A DNA stretch of 64,000 nucleotides from assembly GCA_958431225.1 (NCBI GenBank), contig OY288107.1, positions 817,953-881,952 of the forward strand. The letters are read 5' to 3'. Below the pieces are notes generated by a model. The model saw only the letters and a program-made list of their open reading frames with translations, searched no databases and was not told where the DNA came from. The translations under genes were made by a program, and so were the position numbers. This document shows positions 9,406-18,241 of the stretch, one piece after another (the stretch's first letter is position 1; each line of letters starts with the position of its first letter). This DNA is from an uncultured Alphaproteobacteria bacterium (GTDB lineage Bacteria; Pseudomonadota; Alphaproteobacteria; Puniceispirillales; UBA1172).

Positions 9406-10073
9406 TATCCCTTTACCCCCCCTAAAAGCGGTGCCGCATGATAGCGTGGGCTAGGCGGAAAATCCGCCATATCCGCGCCTTTTTTGAGCGCATCCGCAAT
9501 CACCCGCGCCACCATTGCGCCATCAGACTCGCCATTATGGTCGTCTTCAGGGCAATCGCTAACCCCCAACAAAGCCCCCAATTCGCGCGCCCCCGCCCCA
9601 CGAATCCGCACCAATTTCTGCCCCGAAAATTCTACTGCCAATTCTGCTAATGGTGCATCAAACACCCGACTAACCGCCTTACCATCCTCAAACATTTGCG
9701 CAAAAACCCCCCCCCGCCGCGTATCCATCAGACTCAGACTGAGCCCAGCCACACAGATGCCAGCCTCATATCCAGCTAATGCCATAAGCGACGACACCCC
9801 ATAGACCGGCACCCCCAGTGCCAGCCCATAACCCACCGCCGCCGCCAACCCCACACGAATGCCGGTAAAAGACCCGGGCCCACAGCCAACAGCTAGATAC
9901 TGCAACGCCGCATAATCCACCCCGGCCTTTTTCAGCATGGCATCAATCTTTTCGGTGAGCACACCAGCATGCCCAAAACGTGCCTCTAACCGCATAGTGC
10001 CACGACACACACCGCCATCCACCACCGCCGCCGATGCGCTATTGCCACTAGCCTCAATACCAAGAATCACCAT
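9405..10073 (-). CDS. tsaB: tRNA threonylcarbamoyladenosine protein TsaB
   Basis: TsaB is the scaffold partner of TsaD in threonylcarbamoyl-A37 tRNA modification. The 222 residues begin MVILGIEASGNSASAA, the ASKHA-fold start of the family, with GCGPGSFTGIRVGLA near 67-81, the TsaB hallmark. It runs opposite to the deacetylase gene; the 47-bp gap between their starts (10074-10120) must hold both promoters. Confidence 0.93.
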   Translation of the reverse strand: MVILGIEASGNSASAAVVDGGVCRGTMRLEARFGHAGVLTEKIDAMLKKAGVDYAALQYLAVGCGPGSFTGIRVGLAAAVGYGLALGVPVYGVSSLMALAGYEAGICVAGLSLSLMDTRRGGVFAQMFEDGKAVSRVFDAPLAELAVEFSGQKLVRIRGAGARELGALLGVSDCPEDDHNGESDGAMVARVIADALKKGADMADFPPSPRYHAAPLLGGVKG

Positions 10074-10120
10074 ATCTCCCCGCCTTTATTATTCACCCGC
10101 ATTATGTTAAAGCCTTTTGG

Positions 10121-11179
10121 ATGTGTAGGTTATTTACCACAATTTACCACCATCTCGCTAGCCTAGCCGTTGGCGCGCTATTAGCGGCGAGCTTGCTCGC
10201 ATCAGCACTGCCCGAGGCAGCAGCCAGCGACGATGCCACCATCATCATGTATCACCGCTTTGGCGAAGATAACCTCCCGGCAACCAACATTCCCCTAGAT
10301 GTATTTGACGCACATTTAGCCACCATCAAAGCCGAAGGCTGGAAAGTTCTGCCCCTACACGACCTCATCACCCGCCTCAAAACCGGCGCCAAAATTCCCG
10401 ATAAAGCCCTCGCCATCACCGTGGATGATGCGTTCCTTTCGGTCTATAGCGCGGCTTTCCCCCGCCTTAAAGCATACGGCTATCCTTTCACCATTTTTGT
10501 CGCCACCCAAGCCATCGACCAAGGACTCAAAGCCTATGCGTCATGGGAACAAATCCGCGAGATGCACGCGCACGGCGTTGAGATCGGCTCACAAAGCCAC
10601 ACGCATCCGCATCTACACCGCCTCAGCCCCGATGCCGTGCGCCAAGAAATCACCACCGCCAACGCCCGCTTTCAACAAGAACTCGGCATCACCCCCCGCT
10701 ATTTCGCCTATCCTTATGGCGAATATAATCTAGCCGTGCGCGATATGTTGGCAGATCTAGGCTTTGAAGCCGCGTTCGGGCAAGCCTCAGGCGTCGCCCA
10801 TACCAGCACGCATATTTACGAATATCCGCGCTTCGCCTTCAATGCACATTATGGCACTATAAAACGCCTCAAAACCGCCGTAGAGGCACGCGCCCTGCCC
10901 GTATCCGATATCACCAACCCATCCATGCTAGTCGCCAGCAACCCCCCCATTTTGGCTTTTAGCGTGGATGATGATATTGCAGCTTTGGATCAACTAACCT
11001 GTTTCGCCACCAATATGGGCAAGCTGGAGGTAGCTATAACGGGTCGGCGCGTAGAAATCCGCCTACCCCAAGCCATCACGGCAACACGCAGCCGCGTCAA
11101 TTGCACCGTGCCTTTGATAGAACATGGTAAAAACAGCGGACGTTTTCGCTGGTATGGTCGGCAATTTTTATTGAACTAG
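10121..11179 (+). CDS. Secreted polysaccharide deacetylase (NodB domain)
   Basis: Predicted periplasmic or secreted deacetylase acting on a polysaccharide that I cannot specify. A signal peptide with hydrophobic core and an Ala-rich cleavage region spans about 1-36. The NodB fold follows: MYHRF at 43-47, the metal/base motif TVDDAF with Asp102-Asp103, and SHTHPHL with His160 and His164 as metal ligands. The C-terminal 100 residues (after about 255) are not part of the NodB core and have no motif I recognise. It converges on and overlaps the glucosaminidase gene by 12 bp. Confidence 0.85.
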   Translation: MCRLFTTIYHHLASLAVGALLAASLLASALPEAAASDDATIIMYHRFGEDNLPATNIPLDVFDAHLATIKAEGWKVLPLHDLITRLKTGAKIPDKALAITVDDAFLSVYSAAFPRLKAYGYPFTIFVATQAIDQGLKAYASWEQIREMHAHGVEIGSQSHTHPHLHRLSPDAVRQEITTANARFQQELGITPRYFAYPYGEYNLAVRDMLADLGFEAAFGQASGVAHTSTHIYEYPRFAFNAHYGTIKRLKTAVEARALPVSDITNPSMLVASNPPILAFSVDDDIAALDQLTCFATNMGKLEVAITGRRVEIRLPQAITATRSRVNCTVPLIEHGKNSGRFRWYGRQFLLN

Positions 11180-12145
11180 CGGGGCGAGTGGGGCTAGCGG
11201 GAGTGGGGCTAATGGGGCTAATGGGAATGGGGCTAGGGGGGGTGAATGTGCGCTATTATATTGGTGCAATTGGTTTTCGCGGATAATATGCGTCAATTTT
11301 GTGAAATACACCTCGCGGGTTTCGGAATACGCCCCCAGATGCGGGATGAGGCGCAGTGCCAGTTGGCCCGGTTCTAAATGCCGATTCTGGGCGCGCACCA
11401 CCCGCCAAGCCCCATAAGCATAATGCGTATTGAGGTTATGCATATAGGTCTTCACCGAATCAAACAAAGTCGGAAAGGCACGGATAACCGCACGGCTATT
11501 GCTCGCATCAAGGGGTTTAATGCCCGCACCCTTTGACCACGCCCATTGCCCAAAAAGCGCGTTGCCTTGGCGGGCAAAACGCGATGTCCCCCAACCGCTT
11601 TCAACAATCGCTTGTGCGAGCGCCAAAGCCACCGGCACCGCATCCACGCGCAATAATAAGGCTTGATAAAGATGCGCCAAATCTTGGTCTAAATCATCAA
11701 GGCGATAAAACTCCGCCCATTGGCGCAACCGCCGCAGATTCCCCGATTCGTAATCGGCGCGGATGCGTTGGCGGCGTTGGAGCAATGCTTCATTAGCCCG
11801 CACAATATGCGGCAAAATTGTCGCAATAAATTGACGTTTGCGCATCTCCACATCAAACCCGCGCAAATCGGGCAGACGCGGCGCCAATTCGGGCAGGAGC
11901 GCCGACCAGATAGGCGTCGATGCCGGGAACAATTGCTGTTCCAACCAAGCCCGGCGTTGCGGGCTAATATCGACGCTTGCACTAGTATGGTTAGGGGGCT
12001 GATAATGCCCCGCAGGGATGGTGACATATTTCATACCGCCAAATAAAACCACAAAAGCCTGTAGTAGAATCAGCAAGGCAACCGCCGCCAATAATACCTT
12101 AGGTATTGCTTTTGGCATTGTTTTTGATAGCCAAGCCCCGCGCAT
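11168..12145 (-). CDS. Bax-like membrane-anchored glucosaminidase
   Basis: Predicted peptidoglycan N-acetylglucosaminidase. One membrane helix at about 16-36 anchors it. The catalytic domain (about 165-290) has ALAQAIVESGWGTSRFARQG with Glu182 as the likely acid, and LFGQWAW; this matches E. coli Bax more closely than FlgJ. The last 25 residues are a Pro-Leu-Ala repeat produced by a short tandem repeat at 11180-11240, which lies in the overlap region with the deacetylase. Downstream gene of the nfu-type gene, with a one-base overlap. Confidence 0.85.
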   Translation of the reverse strand: MRGAWLSKTMPKAIPKVLLAAVALLILLQAFVVLFGGMKYVTIPAGHYQPPNHTSASVDISPQRRAWLEQQLFPASTPIWSALLPELAPRLPDLRGFDVEMRKRQFIATILPHIVRANEALLQRRQRIRADYESGNLRRLRQWAEFYRLDDLDQDLAHLYQALLLRVDAVPVALALAQAIVESGWGTSRFARQGNALFGQWAWSKGAGIKPLDASNSRAVIRAFPTLFDSVKTYMHNLNTHYAYGAWRVVRAQNRHLEPGQLALRLIPHLGAYSETREVYFTKLTHIIRENQLHQYNSAHSPPLAPFPLAPLAPLPLAPLAPLVQ

Positions 12146-12711
12146 TAGACCAGCTCATCGGCTTGGACTTCCTGCACTTCAGGGATATAGTGGCGGAGTA
12201 GATTTTCAATCCCCATTTTCAAAGTAGCCCCGGCACTAGGACACCCGGCACAAGCCCCACGCATATAGAGCGTCACCACGCCATTTTCAAACGATTTGAA
12301 AACAATATCACCGCCATCCATAGCCACGGCAGGACGCACCCGCGTATCCAAAAGATGTTTGATTTGTTGCACAGTCTCGCTATCGGCACCGGTGTCGCCA
12401 GCGGCATTATCGCTGTCGCCATCGGCATTGTCTATAATCGGCATGCCGCTAGCATAATGTTCCATAATCGCCGCCAGAATCCCGGGTTTTATGGTGAACC
12501 AATCGTGGCTATCGGCTTTGGTGATAGAAATAAAATCACTGCCAAAAAACACCGCCGCCACGCCTTCCACGGCAAAGAGCCGCCGCGCCAATGGCGATGC
12601 GGACGCTTCATCAATAGCAGAAAACTGGGCACTATCAGCCCCCATAACCTCACGCCCGGGGATAAATTTCAAGCTCGCCGGATTAGGGGTATCTTCGGTT
12701 TGAATAAACAT
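12145..12711 (-). CDS. NifU/Nfu-type iron-sulfur cluster carrier
   Basis: Scaffold or carrier delivering Fe-S clusters to apoproteins. The 188 residues show the Nfu N-terminal domain (MFIQTEDTPNPASLKF... to about 87) and the NifU-like C-terminal domain (about 112-185) with the cluster cysteines Cys154 and Cys157 in GACAGCPSA. The linker at 95-111 is a D/N/G-rich low-complexity stretch. This two-domain form is the standard alphaproteobacterial and mitochondrial NFU1 type. Ribosome site AAGGAGA is near the ATG. Confidence 0.92.
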   Translation of the reverse strand: MFIQTEDTPNPASLKFIPGREVMGADSAQFSAIDEASASPLARRLFAVEGVAAVFFGSDFISITKADSHDWFTIKPGILAAIMEHYASGMPIIDNADGDSDNAAGDTGADSETVQQIKHLLDTRVRPAVAMDGGDIVFKSFENGVVTLYMRGACAGCPSAGATLKMGIENLLRHYIPEVQEVQADELV

Positions 12712-12793
12712 TTTACCATCTCCTTGCCTATAAATATAGGATGCCTATACAGATTAAGCAAGGTATTTCAATGCGGAGCAAATGCGCGCATTT

Positions 12794-13801
12794 TTAACCC
12801 AAACTATCCCCCAAAAACCCAAGATGTTCCCGAATTTCCGCCATAATCGGTTTTGTGATGGCATGCGCGCGCCTTGCCCCATCATCCAACACCGCCAACA
12901 CATGGCTTTCATCATCAAGATAATCACGCATCGCCCGCGTCACCGGCGCCAAATGTTCAACAGCCACTTCCACCAAGGCAGGCTTAAACACACCAAACCC
13001 CTTCCCCGAAAATTCTGCGAGCACCGCCTCGGCAGATTTTTCTGCTAATGCCCCATAAATCACCACCAGATTGCGTGCTTCGGGACGGCTATCCAATTCC
13101 TCCATAGTCGCCGGCAGAAGTTCGGCATCGGTTTTGGCTTTGCGGATTTTTTGCGCAATCGTATCGGCATCATCGCTCAAATTGATGCGCGCATAATCCG
13201 AAGCATCCGATTTACTCATCTTCGCCGTGCCATCACGCAGACTCATCACCCGTGTCGCCGCACCCAAAATTTGTGGTTCGGGCAGGGGGAAAAATTCCGC
13301 CCCCACCAGCGCATTAAACCCCCCAGCAATATCGCGCGCCAATTCCAGATGTTGTTTCTGGTCATCCCCCACCGGCACATGCGTGGCTTTATACGCCAAA
13401 ATATCCGCCGCCATCAAGGTAGGATAAGCAAACAGCCCAACACTAGCATTTTCGCGATTCTTCCCGGCCTTTTCCTTAAATTGCGTCATACGATTGAGCC
13501 AGCCCAGCCGTGCCACACAATTAAAAATCCACGCCAATTCGCTATGTTGCGGCACGCGGCTTTGGTTGAATAAGATCGCCCGCCCGGGGTCAATCCCCGC
13601 CGCCAGCAAACTAGCCGCGACCTCAATCGTAGAGGCGCGCAACACCGCCGGGTCTTGGGGGGCGGTAATCGCATGCAAATCCACCACGCAATAAAGCGAA
13701 TCAAATTGATGCTGCAATGCCACCCAATTTTTAATCGCGCCCAGATAATTGCCAAGATGCAGATTGCCCGTAGGTTGAATGCCTGAAAAAATCCGCTTCA
13801 T
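12794..13801 (-). CDS. trpS: Tryptophan-tRNA ligase
   Basis: Class I aminoacyl-tRNA synthetase for tryptophan. I start at the ATG 13799-13801 (335 residues, [19 protein letters not shown]) because a GGAAGGG site precedes it and the 16 extra residues of the longer frame would run into murJ. The HIGH-type motif is TGNLHLG near 10-16 and the KMSKS loop is AKMSKSDAS near residue 194. Length is normal. It is the last gene of the leftward mutS-glnD-murJ-trpS series. Confidence 0.96.
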   Translation of the reverse strand: MKRIFSGIQPTGNLHLGNYLGAIKNWVALQHQFDSLYCVVDLHAITAPQDPAVLRASTIEVAASLLAAGIDPGRAILFNQSRVPQHSELAWIFNCVARLGWLNRMTQFKEKAGKNRENASVGLFAYPTLMAADILAYKATHVPVGDDQKQHLELARDIAGGFNALVGAEFFPLPEPQILGAATRVMSLRDGTAKMSKSDASDYARINLSDDADTIAQKIRKAKTDAELLPATMEELDSRPEARNLVVIYGALAEKSAEAVLAEFSGKGFGVFKPALVEVAVEHLAPVTRAMRDYLDDESHVLAVLDDGARRAHAITKPIMAEIREHLGFLGDSLG

Positions 13802-13820
13802 TATATTTGTCCCTTCCACA

Positions 13821-15383
13821 TTAACTAGACACCTCGTGCCAGACGCCAAAAAGAAAAATCAACGGCACATAGACCGCCCCCGAAACCACCATCAGCACCA
13901 GCAAAATCTGCCAAGGCACCAACCCCGCCAGCCCAAACCGCACCGCCAGCAACGCCAAGCCCATGACGCATGATGCTAATAGAATTTTAAGCAAAGGCAC
14001 CACAACAAAAACATCAAAACGCCGCCGATGCACCAATAAAAACATAAAAATCACCGCACTCCCCCAGAGGCTCAACGACGTCGCCAAAGCCAACCCCGCC
14101 GCGCCTAAAATCTGCATCAGTAAAATGCTCAGAATGATATTGCACAGCACCGATAATATCGTCACCCGCAACGGCGTGATGGTATCGCCGGCGGCATAAA
14201 AAGCCGGCTGAAATATCTTTACCAAAATAAAAGCAGGAACACCAAGCCCATAAGCGATTAACACATGCGCGGTCGGGGCGACCATATTTTTATCAAACGC
14301 CCCATAAGCAAACAACCCGCGAATAATGTCTTCGGCAATCACGACAATCCCCACCAGCGCCGGCAGTGCCGCCAACATCCCCAACAACACCGCCCGCCGC
14401 AACACGTGGCGCACAGCCCCGACATCAAGTTTCGGTGCCTGTTCCAACTGCGACAATTTTGGCAGGAGCGCCACAGCGAGGGCAATCCCTACCACCCCCA
14501 AAGGCAGCTGTGCCACGCGGTCAGCATAATAAAGCTGCGAGATTGCCCCCACCGCCAAAATGGACGCCAGAATCGTATCCACCAAAAGATTGAGCTGCAT
14601 CCCCGCCGACCCCAGTGCCGCCGGCCAAAACCGCCGCCACAATTGCCGCCCCTCGGGGCTTAGGCGCGGGTAAAACTGCACATGCGGTAAATACCCCAAC
14701 CGCCGCAAACTCACCCCGATGACCAGCAATTTCAACACCCCCCCCAACGCCACCGCCGCGGCAATAAAATTGGCACGCTTATAGCCGAGGGCGCCTTGGT
14801 CAAATTCGGGCGATAACAGCCACACCGCCAACGCCGCCCCAATCATCACCCCATTCATCAGCATCGGCATCGCCGACCCCAACGAAAACCGCCCAAAAAC
14901 ATTACCGATAGCAATCCACAGAGCCAACAGCGAAATCATCGGCAAATAAGGCATGGTCAGCCGCGCCATAAAAATAGCACCCGCAAAACGCCCAGCATCA
15001 CCGCCAGCGAATCCCGGGGCAAGCCCGATTATGACATAAGGCATAAACAACTCAAACACGACAACAATAGCCACCAACCCCCACACCAGAATTACCTGCA
15101 TTTCGCTGGCTAATTTTTGTGCCGCGCCGATGCCTTGACGTTGTTTGATGCGCGTATAATTGGGAATAAAGGCGCTCGTCATCGCCCCTTCGGCACTGAT
15201 GCGGCGAAACAGGTTAGGCAGTTTAAAAGCGACAAAAAACGCATCGGAAACCGGCCCAATCCCCAACACCGACGCCAATAAAATATCGCGCACAAAACCC
15301 AGAATACGGCTCATCCCCGTAAAGATACTGATTCGGCTCACCGCCCCAAGCAATCCCAATGTTTTTCCCGAATTTTTTTCCAT
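13821..15383 (-). CDS. murJ: Lipid II flippase MurJ
   Basis: Moves lipid II across the inner membrane for peptidoglycan synthesis. The 520-residue protein has about 14 hydrophobic segments and the MviN/MurJ features: [17 protein letters not shown] near the N-terminus, [19 protein letters not shown] and the long [14 protein letters not shown] stretch. It overlaps glnD by one base (15383), a conserved glnD-murJ pair in Alphaproteobacteria. Confidence 0.95.
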   Translation of the reverse strand: MEKNSGKTLGLLGAVSRISIFTGMSRILGFVRDILLASVLGIGPVSDAFFVAFKLPNLFRRISAEGAMTSAFIPNYTRIKQRQGIGAAQKLASEMQVILVWGLVAIVVVFELFMPYVIIGLAPGFAGGDAGRFAGAIFMARLTMPYLPMISLLALWIAIGNVFGRFSLGSAMPMLMNGVMIGAALAVWLLSPEFDQGALGYKRANFIAAAVALGGVLKLLVIGVSLRRLGYLPHVQFYPRLSPEGRQLWRRFWPAALGSAGMQLNLLVDTILASILAVGAISQLYYADRVAQLPLGVVGIALAVALLPKLSQLEQAPKLDVGAVRHVLRRAVLLGMLAALPALVGIVVIAEDIIRGLFAYGAFDKNMVAPTAHVLIAYGLGVPAFILVKIFQPAFYAAGDTITPLRVTILSVLCNIILSILLMQILGAAGLALATSLSLWGSAVIFMFLLVHRRRFDVFVVVPLLKILLASCVMGLALLAVRFGLAGLVPWQILLVLMVVSGAVYVPLIFLFGVWHEVSS

Positions 15384-18241
15384 TATGCCGCCACCCGCTT
15401 GCTTGGGTCGCTATCTTCAACGATTTTTAATAGCACCGCCTCAAGCGCTTTAATCCGCGCTTTAGCTTCCAATTTTAGACCAAAACTATCCTTGACATAA
15501 AACACATCCACCACACGATTGCCATAGGTGGACACGCTCGCCATTTGGATCTGCACGCCCATTTCGGCAAGCGCACCGGTCAGCCGATAGAGCAAGCCCG
15601 GCGCATCCTTGCCATTGATTTCTATCACCGTATGCGTTGGGCTAATTTGGTTGTTGATAAGCACGCGCGAAGGGGCAGCAATCCGGCGCATGCGCGCCGG
15701 GGTCGCGCGTAGGCGGGCGCGCATCGCCGTATCAATATCCAAATGACCAAACATAGATTTTTCAATATTCGTATGCAGGCGGGCTAACGCGCCCCGATCA
15801 GTAATGGCTTGGCGCGTAGCATCCTGCACCCATAGCACATCCAGCGCCAGCCCGTCTTTACGCGAGATCACCCGCGCATCAACGATATTCGCCCCGCTTG
15901 CCGCCACCCCGCCAGCAAGGCGCGCCAGCACCCCGGCATGATCCGTAACCAGCACGGCAATTTCGGTAGCATTGCGCGCTTGGTCGGGCATGATGTTGAT
16001 GCCGATAGATTTAGCAGTGCGTGTGTCTGCGACACTATATTCGCGGCACATATCGGCATGGCGCAAATACGCATCTAAATCAAAATGTGCCCAATAATTG
16101 GGATAAAACATATCAATATGCGCCTGCACCCGCGCATCATCCCAATAAGCATCGCGCCCCGTTAAAGCTTGGCGCAAGGCATCCTGTTGTCCGCCAGCGA
16201 CGACTTCATCCCCCACAAGCACCGCTAATGTCCGTGCGTATAATTCGCGCATCAACCCCGCCTTAAAGCCATTCCACACATGCGGTCCCACCGCCCGAAT
16301 ATCCGCCACGGTCAACACCAATAATAAATTGAGGCGTTCAGGCGACTGCACGATTTGGGCAAAGCGGTCAATGGTCGCCGCATCATTGAGGTCATAGCGA
16401 AATGCTGTCTCACTCATCAAAAGATGATTCTGCACCAGCCAAGCCACCGTCTCAACCGCAGCATCATCCAGCCCGAGGCGCGGGCAGAGCCGCCGCGCCA
16501 CTTCCGCCCCCAAGGTAGAATGGTCGTCCCCCCGACCTTTAGCAATATCATGCAATAATAACGCCACATAAAGCGCCGTGCGTTCGCTAATTTTCCCCAC
16601 CGCATTTGATGCCACCGGGGCAATATCCACCAGCGCCCCCGCCTCAATTTGATGCAACACCCCCAAGGCATAAATCGTATGCTCATCCACGGTATAACTA
16701 TGATACATATTGAATTGCATCATGGCGACAATACGCCCGAAATCCGGCAGAAATTTCCCCAAGATCCCGACCTCATTCATCAAGCGCAAAATACGTTCGG
16801 GATTTTTTTTGTGCGTAAGAATCGCCAAAAACGTAGCATTCGCTTCCGCGTCCCCACGAAATGCATCATCAATAAGGCGCAATTTGCGCGTGATTTGTTG
16901 TAAGGTTGTCGCATGAATTTCATAATTTTTTTCCAGTGCCAGCAAAAACACATCCAGTAATGCATTGGGATGCTCAGATAATTTTTCGTTGGGGTCAAAC
17001 AATAGATGCCGACCGCACAATAGAAAGGGTACCGGTGCCCGTGCTTGCACCCGCACGGATTCCTGCACCCGCACCGGTGCCGACACTGGTGTCAAATCAT
17101 CGGCAATCGCCCCGCAAAAAATCCGCGTGAGATTGCCAACGCTAGTCGCCGCCAGAAAATAACGGCGCATAAAAGCTTCAACGCCTTTCTGCCCCCCCCT
17201 TGCGCGAAAGCCGAATAGGGGGGCGATATCCATCTGGGCATCAAAACTGAGGCGGTCATCTTCACGCCCGCACCGCAGATGCAGATGGCAACGCAGGCTC
17301 CATAAAAATTGTTGCGCCATAGAAAACCTGCGCGCCTCGGCGGTGGTCAAAAACCCCTTTTCTATCAGCGCGGCGACAGTGCCAGCACTGGTGTCAGCAT
17401 CAAAACTATAACGCGCAATCCAAAATAGCGTCTGTAAGTCGCGCAACCCGCCTTTACCAGTTTTGATATTCGGCTCAAGCATATAACGGCGGCTATCACT
17501 ACGCGCATGGCGCACATCGCGCTCGGCAAGTTTTTCGGCAATAAAATTTTTGGCTTTAGCCGGGGTAATCTCTGCCCGAAACATAGCCATCAGCTCCGCC
17601 GATAAATCCGTATCACCAACAACATGGCGGCTTTCCAGCAAAGCGGTGCGGATGGTTAAATCATCGCCCGCCGCGCGCAAAGCCTGACGCAAACTACGGC
17701 TAGCATGCCCGACATTCAACCCCAAATCCCAAAGCAGATAAAGCATAAACGAAATCGCTTCCGCCTCGTGGCGTTTGGGTTTGATTTTCGTTAGAAATAA
17801 AATATCCAGATCCGAATGCGGGCAAAGCTCGCCGCGCCCATAACCCCCGGTCGCCAGCACCGAAAGGCGCATATCCGCCCCATAAATACGGCAGGCGCTG
17901 TCATAAATCAGCCGCACCACATCATCCAACAAAAGCGTATGCAGCCCCAAATACAGCGCCCCATCATTGCTTTCCATAAAAGCCGCCTTTAATCGCCCCC
18001 GCCCTTCCCCAAGCATGGTTTTGAGTATGCCTAAAAGCGCGGGGCGGCGTTTAAGAGGTTGTGCCAACACATTAGCGTGTTTTTTCTTAATAGAGGCATA
18101 GCCCCCCTCCCCACACATGGCGTGCACATAGTTTAGGGGCTGAAATGCCAGCATCCAATCAGGTAATGTTTTTTTATCATCGCGCATCACTTCATCCAAT
18201 ATAGCCGACCTAGCCCGCCCCTGTCTATGTTTCGTCATCAT
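15383..18241 (-). CDS. glnD: Bifunctional uridylyltransferase/uridylyl-removing enzyme GlnD
   Basis: Senses glutamine and modifies PII proteins to set nitrogen metabolism. From the ATG at 18239-18241 the product is 952 residues; the frame stays open 14 codons further up inside mutS. Domains: nucleotidyltransferase (GGYGRGELCPHSDLDIL near 150), GlnD PII-uridylyltransferase region, HD domain (LLLHDIAKGRGDDHS near 555), and two C-terminal ACT domains (about 765-850 and 880-940). A repetitive insert (VRVQESVRVQARAPVP, DNA 17020-17095) lies between the transferase and HD domains. Overlap with mutS is 17 bp. Confidence 0.95.
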   Translation of the reverse strand: MMTKHRQGRARSAILDEVMRDDKKTLPDWMLAFQPLNYVHAMCGEGGYASIKKKHANVLAQPLKRRPALLGILKTMLGEGRGRLKAAFMESNDGALYLGLHTLLLDDVVRLIYDSACRIYGADMRLSVLATGGYGRGELCPHSDLDILFLTKIKPKRHEAEAISFMLYLLWDLGLNVGHASRSLRQALRAAGDDLTIRTALLESRHVVGDTDLSAELMAMFRAEITPAKAKNFIAEKLAERDVRHARSDSRRYMLEPNIKTGKGGLRDLQTLFWIARYSFDADTSAGTVAALIEKGFLTTAEARRFSMAQQFLWSLRCHLHLRCGREDDRLSFDAQMDIAPLFGFRARGGQKGVEAFMRRYFLAATSVGNLTRIFCGAIADDLTPVSAPVRVQESVRVQARAPVPFLLCGRHLLFDPNEKLSEHPNALLDVFLLALEKNYEIHATTLQQITRKLRLIDDAFRGDAEANATFLAILTHKKNPERILRLMNEVGILGKFLPDFGRIVAMMQFNMYHSYTVDEHTIYALGVLHQIEAGALVDIAPVASNAVGKISERTALYVALLLHDIAKGRGDDHSTLGAEVARRLCPRLGLDDAAVETVAWLVQNHLLMSETAFRYDLNDAATIDRFAQIVQSPERLNLLLVLTVADIRAVGPHVWNGFKAGLMRELYARTLAVLVGDEVVAGGQQDALRQALTGRDAYWDDARVQAHIDMFYPNYWAHFDLDAYLRHADMCREYSVADTRTAKSIGINIMPDQARNATEIAVLVTDHAGVLARLAGGVAASGANIVDARVISRKDGLALDVLWVQDATRQAITDRGALARLHTNIEKSMFGHLDIDTAMRARLRATPARMRRIAAPSRVLINNQISPTHTVIEINGKDAPGLLYRLTGALAEMGVQIQMASVSTYGNRVVDVFYVKDSFGLKLEAKARIKALEAVLLKIVEDSDPSKRVAA